Source: JBOICV01 sp050740255
GTDB taxonomy: Bacteria > Pseudomonadota > Gammaproteobacteria > Nevskiales > JBOICV01
Reading direction: 5' to 3'
NCBI GenBank assembly: GCA_050740255.1
Contig: JBOICV010000104.1
Location: forward strand, 1 to 29,958
Length of the DNA stretch: 29,958 bases
Numbering within the stretch: the first letter of the stretch is position 1; each line of letters starts with the position of its first letter. This document shows, in pieces, positions 22,100 to 29,663 of the stretch. The position numbers and the translations under genes were made by a program. Under the pieces are notes generated by a model, which worked only from the letters and a program-made list of their open reading frames with translations, searched no databases and was not told where the DNA came from.

Positions 22100-22608
22100 G
22101 CACACTGCTGTTGATCGACGACGACGCATTGTTCTGCCGCGTGCTCGGTCAGGCCTTGACGCGTCGCGGCCTGCAGGTGTGGAGCGCGCATGACGGCCTG
22201 ACCGCGCTCGCGCAGGCGCGCGAACACCGACCGCTGCGCGCCGTGCTGGACCTGAATCTGAATGGCGAGTCCGGCCTGAAATTGATTGCACCGCTACGTG
22301 ACGCCGCGCCTGGCATCGAAATTCTGCTGTTAACCGGCTACGCCAGCCTGTCCACCGCGGTGGCGGCGATCAAGCTAGGCGCCGTCAACTACCTGGCCAA
22401 GCCGGTGGACGCCGACGCGGTGCTGGCGGCATTCGACGCCAGCCCTACCGTCGGCGTACTGTCGGCGGATCCGCTAACGCTGCGCCGCCTCGAATGGGAA
22501 CACATACAGCGTGTGCTGGGTGAAAACGAAGGCAATATCTCTGCGGCAGCGCGTCAGCTCGGCTTGCACCGGCGCACCTTGCAACGCCGTTTGCGCAAAC
22601 GTCCTTAG
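22096..22608 (+). CDS. RegA/PrrA/ActR-family response regulator
   Basis: 170 residues; start is GTG 22096. Receiver with the acidic triad DDD (8-10), phospho-acceptor Asp52 (VLDLNLNGESGL), Thr80 (LLLTGYAS) and Lys102 (AKPVD). The short Fis-type DNA-binding helix-turn-helix follows: NISAAARQLGLHRRTLQRRLRKR. This matches the RegA/PrrA family partnered with RegB. The regulon usually covers respiration and energy processes, and a link to the nearby msr genes or alkane genes is only a possibility. Confidence 0.92.
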   Translation: MSTLLLIDDDALFCRVLGQALTRRGLQVWSAHDGLTALAQAREHRPLRAVLDLNLNGESGLKLIAPLRDAAPGIEILLLTGYASLSTAVAAIKLGAVNYLAKPVDADAVLAAFDASPTVGVLSADPLTLRRLEWEHIQRVLGENEGNISAAARQLGLHRRTLQRRLRKRP

Positions 22609-22661
22609 GCGGAACCAAGCCGCGCGATAGCAGTCAAAATGCGGATCTGGAGGAAACACCC

Positions 22662-23165
22662 GTGACTCGACGTGGCCTGCTGAAAACCGTGGCGGCGCTT
22701 GGTGCTGCTTTGCCTTTCGGCCATGCGCAGGCCGATTCGGATGACAAGCTCGGCACCCTGCAAAAGCCGGCTTCGGCCTGGAAGGATTTGCTCACACCCG
22801 AGCAATATGGCGTGTTGTTCAAAGAAAACACCGAGCGCGCGGGCAGCCACCCCTATAACGAGGAAAAGCGAGCGGGCACCTTTTTGTGCGCGGCCTGCTA
22901 TCTGCCCCTGTTCGACGCCGCGACCAAATTCGACAGCGGCACCGGCTGGCCGAGTTTCTACCGGCCGCTGCCGGAAGCCATCGCGACCAAGCCGGATCGA
23001 AGCCTGTGGTATGTGCGCAACGAGTATCACTGCGCGCGCTGCGGCGGACATCAGGGCCATGTATTCGATGACGGCCCCAAGCCGACCGGTTTGCGCTATT
23101 GCAACAACGGTCTCGCCCTGAAATTCGTGCCCAAGGGCGAAGCGCTGCCCGCTTTAAGGGGTTGA
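22662..23165 (+). CDS. msrB: Exported peptide-methionine (R)-S-oxide reductase MsrB
   Basis: 167 residues, start GTG 22662 with GGAGGAAA upstream. N-terminus MTRRGLLKTVAALGAALPFGHAQA has an RR pair and hydrophobic stretch like a Tat signal. MsrB domain: zinc pairs CAAC and CARC, SGTGWPSFY, DDGPKPTGLRYCNNG with catalytic Cys of RYC-N. It repairs methionine-R-sulfoxide, here probably outside the cytoplasm. It ends 2 bases before the msrA start. Confidence 0.93.
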   Translation: MTRRGLLKTVAALGAALPFGHAQADSDDKLGTLQKPASAWKDLLTPEQYGVLFKENTERAGSHPYNEEKRAGTFLCAACYLPLFDAATKFDSGTGWPSFYRPLPEAIATKPDRSLWYVRNEYHCARCGGHQGHVFDDGPKPTGLRYCNNGLALKFVPKGEALPALRG

Positions 23166-23167
23166 AC

Positions 23168-23767
23168 ATGCGCCCTGCTCATTTGCTGATTACGCTGGTT
23201 CCTGTCTTGGCACTCGCCCTGCTCAGCACCACGGCCCGCGCCGAGACCGCCACCGCCTATTTGGCCGGCGGCTGTTTCTGGTGCACCGAAGCCGATTTCG
23301 AGAAACTGCCGGGCGTGAGCGCGGCGGTGTCCGGCTATATGGGGGGCAAGAAAGCCAACCCCAGCTACGAGGAAGTCTCGGGCGGTGATACCGGCCATAC
23401 CGAAAGCGTACGGGTAACTTACGATCCGGCGAAGCTCAGTTACGAGGCGCTGCTAAAGCATTTCTGGCGCAGCATTGATCCGACCACGCCGAACGCGCAG
23501 TTCTGCGATCACGGTCCGCAGTATCGTTCCGCGGTGTTTGTGCAGAACGCCAGCGAACGTCGCGCCGCGGAGGACTCCAAAGAGGAAGCCGCTAGACAGC
23601 TCAAGAAAACGGTGGTGACCGAAATCAGCGACGCCGGTCCGTTTTATCCGGCCGAGGACTACCATCAGGACTATTACCAGAAAAATCCGGTCCGCTACAA
23701 ATTCTATAGAACAGGCTGTGGTCGCGACGCCACGCTGAAAAAGCTCTGGGGCGACAGCGGTAAGTAA
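23168..23767 (+). CDS. msrA: Exported peptide-methionine (S)-S-oxide reductase MsrA
   Basis: 199 residues from ATG 23168. N-terminal signal peptide (MRPAHLLITLVPVLALALLS, cut near ARA-ET). MsrA domain: YLAGGCFWCTEADFEKLPGV with the catalytic Cys in GCFWC, SGYMGGKKANPSYEEVSGGDTGHTESVRVTYDP, FWRSIDPTT and the C-terminal FYPAEDYHQDYY. It forms an exported MsrB-MsrA repair pair for both methionine sulfoxide forms. Confidence 0.94.
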   Translation: MRPAHLLITLVPVLALALLSTTARAETATAYLAGGCFWCTEADFEKLPGVSAAVSGYMGGKKANPSYEEVSGGDTGHTESVRVTYDPAKLSYEALLKHFWRSIDPTTPNAQFCDHGPQYRSAVFVQNASERRAAEDSKEEAARQLKKTVVTEISDAGPFYPAEDYHQDYYQKNPVRYKFYRTGCGRDATLKKLWGDSGK

Positions 23768-23839
23768 AGTCGCCGTCCGCGTTCACGTTACAATCCGCGC
23801 CTTCGCGCCGCCAACCGCGGCGCTGCAACCTGCGCTGCC

Positions 23840-24517
23840 GTGTCTGCTTCCTCAGAAGCCAAACTAGAAGCCAAACTCGCCCAACTGCGCCAGCTCCTGG
23901 AGCGCTACCGCGCGCTGCCGCGCCATAGCCAGCCGCAGCTCGCGCCGCAGCTGGCAACGATCCGCAAGCTGCAAGTCAAAGCCTTGCGCGACGCGCACGC
24001 TAAAGACTGCCGCGATCCACGCTATACCGCGCACTTTGAGTTTTATCTCGACGAACTCCACTCCGGACTGAGGCTTGACCGTCTGGCCGCCGATGGCGAT
24101 AAGCTGCTGCGGCTGCTGGCACGGCTGGATCGCAGCTTCGAGGCCGTGCGCGGCAGCTTCGAATTCAGCGTGCGGGCGCAGGAACTCGACGATGCGCTTG
24201 CGTTAATACTATCCAAAAGTGACATCGACATCGTCGAACTGATGCGCAACGCTGATCAAGGGACGGCGCGGCGCGAACACGCACAGCAACTCGCGCCGCT
24301 GGGCCCGGGGCTGGCAAAATACGCGCATAGCCGCCTGGCCTGGGCCGCTTTCAAGTTCGGGCTTATGCGGATGCGTAGCGGGCCGTTCGCGCCGCTGAGC
24401 GGCACGCTGCAGCGCGGCTTTGGCGCGTTGCGTGAGCTGCCGGACGTTGAGGCCGCATTTCAGCGGCTGATAACGAATAATCTGGCGGCAGTCGATAGTC
24501 TGTACAAAAAGGGGTAG
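23840..24517 (+). CDS. FFLEELY-motif-like hypothetical protein
   Basis: 225 residues, start GTG 23840. Mostly helical and soluble. Near residues 60-75 it has HFEFYLDELHSG, which resembles the FFLEELY motif of uncharacterised gammaproteobacterial proteins. Other repeated-looking parts are a coiled N-terminus (EAKLEAKLAQLRQLLERYRALP) and the stretch VELMRNADQGTARREH. Function unknown. A TACAAT promoter-like element lies near 23789, only weakly supported. It is followed after 4 bases by the hydrolase gene's likely ATG. Confidence 0.65.
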   Translation: MSASSEAKLEAKLAQLRQLLERYRALPRHSQPQLAPQLATIRKLQVKALRDAHAKDCRDPRYTAHFEFYLDELHSGLRLDRLAADGDKLLRLLARLDRSFEAVRGSFEFSVRAQELDDALALILSKSDIDIVELMRNADQGTARREHAQQLAPLGPGLAKYAHSRLAWAAFKFGLMRMRSGPFAPLSGTLQRGFGALRELPDVEAAFQRLITNNLAAVDSLYKKG

Positions 24518-24521
24518 ACCG

Positions 24522-25471
24522 ATGTTCAAGAAATTTCTGATAGTGCTGGCCTTGTTTATGCGGTGTTGGTCGGCGGCTATCACGCTTTCCCGGAGCAGGC
24601 GCGGCTCGGATTCGTTGGCCTGGGCCATGGCCTGGCCGGAGTCGCGGTGAACCGCGTACCGGTCGCCGGTTACGACATTGAGTACTACGACAGCGGTACT
24701 GACACCGGCGACAGCGAACCGCTGGTGCTAATCCACGGCTTCGGCGGCGACAAGGAAAACTTCACCGCGGTGGCGCCGTTTCTGACCGGTAGCTACCGTG
24801 TGATAGCGCCGGATTTGCTCGGCTTCGGCGAGAGCAGCAAACCGCTGGGTGAGCGCTACCAGATCGAAGACCAGGTCCAACGCTTGCACGACTTCGTGAA
24901 ATCGCTGGGCCTCAAGCGCGTACATCTGGGCGGGAATTCCATGGGCGGCTGGATCGCGGGCGCCTATGCTGCTCGCTACCCCGACGAAGTGGCGAGCCTG
25001 TGGCTGCTCGGCACCGCCATGGTCGCCGGCGCCGAACCGAGTGAGATGCAACGGCGCATCAAGGCCGGCGAGCCGCTGCCACTACTGGTCAAGACCGAAG
25101 CGGACTTCGAGCCACTGATGGATTTCGTGATGAGCCGGCGGCGGCCATTGCCGAGCGCGATCAAGGACTATGTGGCGCGGCGCGCGGTACAGGACTACGC
25201 GCTGCATAAGCGCATCTTCGAGGGCCCCGGCAGTGAGCCGCCGCTGGAATACTACGTTAAGGAACTCGCCACACCGACGCTTATCGTTTGGGGGGACCAG
25301 GATCGGGTGCTGCACTACTCCGGCGCGAAGGTGCTGGACGAACTGATGCCCAACGCCGAAGTGATTATTCTGCCCGGCATCGGTCATCTGCCGATGCTGG
25401 AAGACCCCTGGCGCACTTCGCGCGACTATTTGGCATGGCGTGCGCGCTTGAATCCCGGCAAAGCAAGCTAA
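24522..25471 (+). pseudogene. Alpha/beta hydrolase with apparent N-terminal frameshift
   Basis: The 302-residue hydrolase open from GTG 24563 to TAA 25471 has HGFGGDKENF, nucleophile Ser126 in GGNSMGGW, acid region VWGDQDRV (Asp245/247) and His275 in GIGHLPM. But the real start looks to be ATG 24522: AAGGGG stands 8 bases before it, and it reads MFKKFLIVLALF, a membrane anchor, in the other frame. One extra T within TTGTTTATGCG (about 24553-24560) would join the two as MFKKFLIVLALFYAVLVGGY. It is either a real one-base loss or a sequencing slip. The catalytic part is intact. Substrate unknown; lipase/esterase type. Confidence 0.7.
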
Positions 25472-25488
25472 GCAAGTAAACGCAGTTT

Positions 25489-26163
25489 TTAACTCTCGGC
25501 TCGTACTCTCGCGCCGCGATGGCGGCTACCCAGCAAGAGCACCCGCGCCGGCAAATCGCTGGCCGGCGCGTAGGCGCGGAAGAAACTATGCGCCAGCGTC
25601 GCGACCAACCTAAGACTCTGCGCCAGCGTCAGTCGTCTTAGCGGCAGGATAATTGCCTCCAGTGTGGCGATGATCGCCTGCGCCATTTCGCCGGCGGGGA
25701 TGTCGAAGTCGAAACGGCCCTGTTGAATGCCGCGCTCGATGATGTCGGCGATCAGGCGGCTGGAGCCGTCTTCGAAGCGCTTCTGCATGCGCCGCGCCTC
25801 CGCCAGCTCCGCAGTGCTGGCTTCCAGCCAATAGCCCGCCACGCCTTCCCGTATGCGCCGGTCGCGCAACAGCTCCACCGCGCCGGCGAACATCGCCAGT
25901 AGTTGCTCGCCGGGCTCGTTGCCCTTGAGCATGCGCGCGAACACATGGCTCTGAAACAGCGCATGCAACTGCGCCAGGCAGTCGGTGTATAGCGCCTCTT
26001 TGTTCCGGTAATGCCAGTACAGCGCCGCCTTGGTGATGCCGGCGGCTTTGGCCACCATGTCCACCGACACGCCATCAAAACCGTGCTTGCCGAACAGGCG
26101 GAAACCGGCATCGCGGATCGCCTGGAGCGTATCGCCTTGTTCGGATTTGGAGCGGCGGGCCAT
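25489..26163 (-). CDS. TetR-family regulator divergent from alkB1
   Basis: 224 residues. N-terminal HTH: AIRDAGFRLFGKHGFDGVSVDMVAKAAGITKAALYWHYRNKEALY, the standard TetR DNA-binding head. The C-terminal ligand domain is helical (EAIILPLRRLTLAQSLRL) with no recognisable ligand. It is divergent from alkB1, and the shared region holds two operator-like palindromes, so it likely represses the alkane genes until an alkane-derived ligand binds. Confidence 0.9.
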   Translation of the reverse strand: MARRSKSEQGDTLQAIRDAGFRLFGKHGFDGVSVDMVAKAAGITKAALYWHYRNKEALYTDCLAQLHALFQSHVFARMLKGNEPGEQLLAMFAGAVELLRDRRIREGVAGYWLEASTAELAEARRMQKRFEDGSSRLIADIIERGIQQGRFDFDIPAGEMAQAIIATLEAIILPLRRLTLAQSLRLVATLAHSFFRAYAPASDLPARVLLLGSRHRGARVRAES

Positions 26164-26249
26164 GGTGTGAGCTTTTATATACGGCGCATCGAATTGTAGG
26201 TTTTATGCTGATGGCGCGCCAACTTGGCGCTCCGGACCGGGGTATTGAC

Positions 26250-26263
26250 TAAACGATCGTTTA
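26250..26263. promoter_or_regulatory. Operator palindrome 1 in the tetR-alkB1 region, with promoter
   Basis: TAAACGATCGTTTA is a perfect 14-bp palindrome. TTGACT (26245-26250) abuts it as a -35 candidate and TATAGT (26266-26271) as a -10, with a 15-base spacer that is short. A repressor bound here would block RNA polymerase. Confidence 0.7.
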
Positions 26264-26330
26264 ATTATAGTCTAACCCCGTTCCCCGATGGATTGACGCT
26301 GGAAACAGTGGCCGCCGGGGATCAGGCTTT

Positions 26331-26348
26331 AATCAAACGATCGGTCAA
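26331..26348. promoter_or_regulatory. Operator palindrome 2 upstream of alkB1
   Basis: AATCAAACGATCGGTCAA shares the core AAACGATCG with operator 1 and is an imperfect palindrome. It lies about 19 bases upstream of ATG 26367, after the likely transcription start, where a repressor could also block elongation. Confidence 0.55.
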
Positions 26349-26366
26349 TTACGGAGAGACTTTGCG

Positions 26367-27530
26367 ATGACCACCGCCACGCTGCCCTTCGCGTCCACCG
26401 ACCGCAAACGCTATCTATGGCTGCTCGGCGCGCTCATGCCGACCCTGCCGCTCATGGGCTGGGGGCTGGTGGAGCTGACCGGCCTGAATCTGTTCTGGTG
26501 GTTCTCGCCGGTTTATTTCTACACGGTGATCCCGCTGCTCGACTATCTGATTGGCACCGACGCGGACAATCCGGCCGAAGAACAAGTGCCGGCGCTGGAA
26601 AACGACCGCTACTACCGCTGGTTGGTCTACGCCTATATCCCGGTGCAGTACGCGATGTTCTTCTGGGGGCTGTGGGTCATCGCGAGCTTCGAGCTTGCGT
26701 GGTACTGGAATCTGGGCGTGGCGATTTCGATTGGCGGCGCCGGCGGCGTCGGCATCAATACCGCGCACGAGCTGGGGCACAAGAAAGAAACGCTCGAACG
26801 GTGGCTGTCCAAGATCACGCTGGCGCAGGTGTTCTACGGCCACTTCTATGTGGAGCACAACCGCGGCCATCACAAGAACGTGGCGACGCCGGACGATCCG
26901 GCCAGCGCGCGGCTCGGTGAAAGTTTCTGGCAATTCTGGCCGCGCACCGTGTTCGGCAGCCTGCGCTCCGCCTGGAATATCGAAAAGGAACGCCTCGCGC
27001 GTGCCGGCAAAGGGCCGTGGACTTTGGAGAATGAAAACCTGCAGGCCTGGAGCATGTCGATGCTGCTCTATGCCGTGGCGCTCGCGCTATTCGGCTGGAT
27101 CATGCTGCCCTATCTGATCATTCAGGCGGTTTACGGTTTCTCCGTACTGGAAGTGGTCAATTACGTGGAGCACTACGGCTTGGTGCGCCAGAAACTGCCG
27201 GACGGCCGCTATGAGCGTTGCCGGCCGGAGCATTCCTGGAATTCCAACCACGTCGTCACCAATATCCTGCTCTATCACCTGCAGCGGCACTCGGATCACC
27301 ACGCCAATCCGACCCGCCGCTACCAGGCGCTGCGTCACTTCGACGAGTCGCCACAGTTGCCCTCCGGTTACGCCGCGATGGCGCTGGTCGCCTATGTGCC
27401 CTGGCTGTGGTATCGCCTGATGGACCAGAAGGTGCTGGCGCACTACCACGGCGATGTGACCCGCGCCAATCTGCACCCGCCCAGGCGCGCGGAACTGCTC
27501 GCCCGCTACGCGCCGACGGCGGCGGCGTGA
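26367..27530 (+). CDS. alkB: Alkane 1-monooxygenase AlkB1
   Basis: 387 residues. Integral-membrane di-iron enzyme that hydroxylates n-alkanes at the terminal carbon with O2 and electrons from rubredoxin. All three His boxes are present: HELGH (His134, His138), EHNRGHH (His164, His168, His169) and LQRHSDHH (His308, His311, His312), plus NYVEHYGLVRQK. Several membrane helices fill the N-terminal third. The chain-length gate that is Trp55 in Pseudomonas GPo1 AlkB aligns with Phe51 here (VYFYTVIPLLD). GGAGAG stands upstream of ATG 26367. First gene of the alkane module, 67 bases before alkB2. Confidence 0.95.
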   Translation: MTTATLPFASTDRKRYLWLLGALMPTLPLMGWGLVELTGLNLFWWFSPVYFYTVIPLLDYLIGTDADNPAEEQVPALENDRYYRWLVYAYIPVQYAMFFWGLWVIASFELAWYWNLGVAISIGGAGGVGINTAHELGHKKETLERWLSKITLAQVFYGHFYVEHNRGHHKNVATPDDPASARLGESFWQFWPRTVFGSLRSAWNIEKERLARAGKGPWTLENENLQAWSMSMLLYAVALALFGWIMLPYLIIQAVYGFSVLEVVNYVEHYGLVRQKLPDGRYERCRPEHSWNSNHVVTNILLYHLQRHSDHHANPTRRYQALRHFDESPQLPSGYAAMALVAYVPWLWYRLMDQKVLAHYHGDVTRANLHPPRRAELLARYAPTAAA

Positions 27531-27597
27531 GAGCTTGCCGTGGCTATACTTTGGATGCGCATCCCCGTGGTGGAAATAAATGTGTTGGAGATAAATC

Positions 27598-29010
27598 ATG
27601 ACTAACGCAAGCCTTGCTTCGGAACCAGTCAGCACCAGCCCATGGGTGGATGGTAAACGCTTCCTGTGGCTGCTCAGCCCTTTTGTTCCGGTAATCGGCC
27701 TGATTGTGCTTGGCCTTTACCAGTGGTCAGACACCGGTTTGCTGCTGTGGGGCGTATTCATTCTGCTGTACGGAATCATTCCGCTGCTCGACTGGCTGGT
27801 TGGCGTGGACCGCACCAACCCGCCGGAGTCCGCGGTAGCGCACTTGGAAAATGACCTTTACTACCGCGCCATCGTCTATGCCTATCTTCCGGCCCAGTTC
27901 GCGGTCACCGTCTGGGCGGCATGGATTGCAGTCAACGGCGGCCTGGCCGCCTGGGAACTGGTTGGACTGATCTTCAGCGTCGGCGCCGTGAACGGTATCG
28001 CCATCAACACGGCGCACGAGTTGGGACATAAGAAAGGTGCGTTCGAACGCTTTCTCGGCAAGCTGACGCTGGCGCCGGTCGCTTACGGTCACTTCTATGT
28101 CGAGCACAATAAGGGCCATCACAAGAATGTCGCCACACCGGACGATCCGGCCAGCTCCAAGATGGGCGAAACCTTCTGGGCCTTTCTGCCGCGCACCATG
28201 ATTGGCAGCGCGAAGTCGGCGTGGAACATCGAGCAGGAACGCCTCGCGCGCAACGGTAAAAGCGTCTGGAGCCTGGATAACGATAATCTTCAGGCCTGGG
28301 CGATGACCGTGGTGCTGTTCGGCGGACTCGCTGCTTGGCTGGGCGTCGGCGCACTGCCCTTCCTGCTCGCGCAGGCCTTCTTCGGTGCCTCGCTGCTGGA
28401 AGTCATCAACTACATCGAGCATTACGGCCTGGTGCGGCAGAAAGAGCCGAGCGGCCGCTGGGAACGCTGCACGCCGGCGCATTCCTGGAACAGCAACCAC
28501 ATCGTCACCAATCTGTTCCTGTATCAGTTGCAACGCCATTCGGATCATCACGCCAATCCGACGCGGCGTTTCCAGGCGCTGCGGCACTTCGACGACAGCC
28601 CGCAATTGCCTTCGGGTTATGCCTCGATGCTGATCCCGGCCTACATCCCCTGGCTGTGGTTCCGGCAGATGGACCCGCTGGTGGCCAAGCACTACCAGGG
28701 CGACCTCAGCAAGGCCAATCTGTATCCGCCCAAGCGCGAGCAATTGTTGGCGAGATGGATGGGCCAACGGCTGGACGACGGTCGGCCTGCCCTGTTTCCG
28801 GGTGAGCTGGCGAGCACCGGTCAGACGCCGGCGACGGCGGCAGCGAGCAAGCAGCGATATCAATGCACGGACTGCGGCTATATCTACGACGAAGCCGCCG
28901 GTTGCCCGCGCGAGGGTTTCGCACCCGGCACCCGCTGGTCGCAGATACCGGACAACTGGCCTTGCCCCGACTGCGCGGTGCGCGAGAAGCTGGACTTCAA
29001 AAAACTCTAG
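27598..29010 (+). CDS. alkB: Alkane 1-monooxygenase AlkB2 with C-terminal rubredoxin domain
   Basis: 470 residues. AlkB part: HELGH (His140, His144), EHNKGHH (His170, His174, His175), LQRHSDHH (His314, His317, His318) and NYIEHYGLVRQK. The gate aligned to Trp55 of GPo1 is Leu57 (ILLYGIIPLLD). An Ala/Thr-rich linker (STGQTPATAAASK) leads to a rubredoxin domain from residue 421 with iron ligands Cys423, Cys426, Cys456 and Cys459 (CPDCAVREKLDF, AlkG1 type). That domain is about 76% identical by eye to the separate rubredoxin at 29129. It should hydroxylate alkanes; whether the fused domain passes electrons to the di-iron site is doubtful. GGAG lies 7 bases upstream of ATG 27598. Confidence 0.95.
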   Translation: MTNASLASEPVSTSPWVDGKRFLWLLSPFVPVIGLIVLGLYQWSDTGLLLWGVFILLYGIIPLLDWLVGVDRTNPPESAVAHLENDLYYRAIVYAYLPAQFAVTVWAAWIAVNGGLAAWELVGLIFSVGAVNGIAINTAHELGHKKGAFERFLGKLTLAPVAYGHFYVEHNKGHHKNVATPDDPASSKMGETFWAFLPRTMIGSAKSAWNIEQERLARNGKSVWSLDNDNLQAWAMTVVLFGGLAAWLGVGALPFLLAQAFFGASLLEVINYIEHYGLVRQKEPSGRWERCTPAHSWNSNHIVTNLFLYQLQRHSDHHANPTRRFQALRHFDDSPQLPSGYASMLIPAYIPWLWFRQMDPLVAKHYQGDLSKANLYPPKREQLLARWMGQRLDDGRPALFPGELASTGQTPATAAASKQRYQCTDCGYIYDEAAGCPREGFAPGTRWSQIPDNWPCPDCAVREKLDFKKL

Positions 29011-29128
29011 CAGCGCTGCGGATAGTGGGGCTTAAGCCGGGCCGCGGCTTGAGCTACAATCGCGGCGCACGTCGCCCGATAAGCCCGGTTCCAGCCCAAC
29101 ATCTTGAGTGTCAGCGAGGACTTGAAGC

Positions 29129-29305
29129 TTGGCGCGCTATCAATGCGACGATTGCGGTTACATTTACGACGAGGCCCAAGGCAATCCGCACGAAGGTTTC
29201 CCGCCCGGAACAAAGTGGTCGCAAATTCCTGACAACTGGTCCTGCCCGGACTGCGCGGTACGCGACAGGGCGGACTTCATCCAGCTCGACGACAATACAA
29301 AATGA
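29129..29305 (+). CDS. Rubredoxin, AlkG1 type
   Basis: 58 residues, start TTG 29129: an in-frame TGA six bases upstream excludes an earlier start, and GAGGA lies 8 bases before. Sequence begins ARYQCDDCGYIYDEAQG, with the second cluster CPDCAVRDRADF. The A-V-R after CPDC, in place of G-A-P-K, is the AlkG1 pattern, like the N-terminal rubredoxin domain of GPo1 AlkG. Iron-sulfur-free rubredoxin holding one Fe by four Cys; AlkG1 types are reported not to reduce AlkB efficiently. Overlaps the next gene by 4 bases (ATGA). Confidence 0.85.
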   Translation: MARYQCDDCGYIYDEAQGNPHEGFPPGTKWSQIPDNWSCPDCAVRDRADFIQLDDNTK

Positions 29306-29469
29306 AAAAGTGGCAATGCATAGTCTGCGGCTTCATCTATGACGAGGCGCTCGGCATACCGGCGGACAGCATCGCGCCGGGCACCAAGTGGGAGGACGTG
29401 TCCGAAGACTGGACTTGCCCGGACTGCGGCGCGCCAAAGTCGGATTTTCAGATGGTGGAAATGGGGTAG
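29302..29469 (+). CDS. Rubredoxin, AlkG2 type (likely AlkB electron donor)
   Basis: 55 residues from ATG 29302. KKWQCIVCGFIYDEALG with a second cluster CPDCGAPKSDF matches AlkG2-type rubredoxins, the class able to carry electrons from rubredoxin reductase to AlkB. The ATGA overlap with the AlkG1-type gene means the two together correspond to the two-domain AlkG of Pseudomonas GPo1, split into separate proteins. No rubredoxin reductase gene is in the window. Confidence 0.88.
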   Translation: MKKWQCIVCGFIYDEALGIPADSIAPGTKWEDVSEDWTCPDCGAPKSDFQMVEMG

Positions 29470-29477
29470 AAGTCAGT

Positions 29478-29491
29478 TGTCATTCTGAGCG
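29478..29491. repeat. Fragment of the GTCATTCTGAG repeat
   Basis: TTGTCATTCTGAGCG repeats the start of the MITE-like element at 3340-3354. Only the one arm is present here. Confidence 0.6.
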
Positions 29492-29504
29492 CGTGAGCCT
29501 TTAG

Positions 29505-29522
29505 CCCCGGCGAAAGCCGGGG
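29505..29522. repeat. Hairpin repeat CCCCGG-N-CCGGGG
   Basis: CCCCGGCGAAAGCCGGGG is a perfect stem of seven bases with a GAAA loop, related to the elements at 29542 and 29575. Confidence 0.7.
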
Positions 29523-29538
29523 GAAAGATCTCTAGTAC

Positions 29539-29569
29539 GTCATTCCCGCGAACGCGGGAATCTTTTTTT
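29539..29569 (+). terminator. Hairpin with T-run, likely terminator of the alk module
   Basis: ATTCCCGCGAACGCGGGAAT (29542-29561) forms a nearly perfect stem of nine bases and is followed by seven T. It belongs to the widespread GTCATTCCCGCG repeat family, here placed 70 bases after the rubredoxin stop. Confidence 0.75.
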
Positions 29570-29573
29570 CCGT

Positions 29574-29608
29574 CATACCGGCGAAAGCCGGTATCCAGTT
29601 TTTTTTCT
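29574..29608 (+). repeat. Hairpin repeat CATACCGGCGAAAGCCGGTATC with T-run
   Basis: ATACCGGCGAAAGCCGGTAT (29575-29594) is a perfect stem of eight bases around GAAA, followed by CCAG and then eight T. Second tandem terminator-like hairpin. Confidence 0.75.
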
Positions 29609-29632
29609 TGGCGGGGTCCCGGCCCCGCTGCC

Positions 29633-29663
29633 GGGTGACTTTCTTGGCCGCAAGAAAGTCACC
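29633..29663. repeat. Inverted repeat GGTGACTTTCTTG / CAAGAAAGTCACC
   Basis: Perfect 13-base arms (29634-29646 and 29651-29663) with loop GCCG. A common dispersed repeat of gammaproteobacterial genomes. Confidence 0.8.

Noticed and set aside
27531..27597. Separate promoter for alkB2
   Set aside because: TATACT at 27545 resembles a -10, but no -35 stands at the right distance; read-through from alkB1 is simpler.
29049..29060. Promoter before the rubredoxin genes (TTGAGC/TACAAT)
   Set aside because: The two boxes are adjacent rather than 17 bases apart, so only a weak -10 remains.
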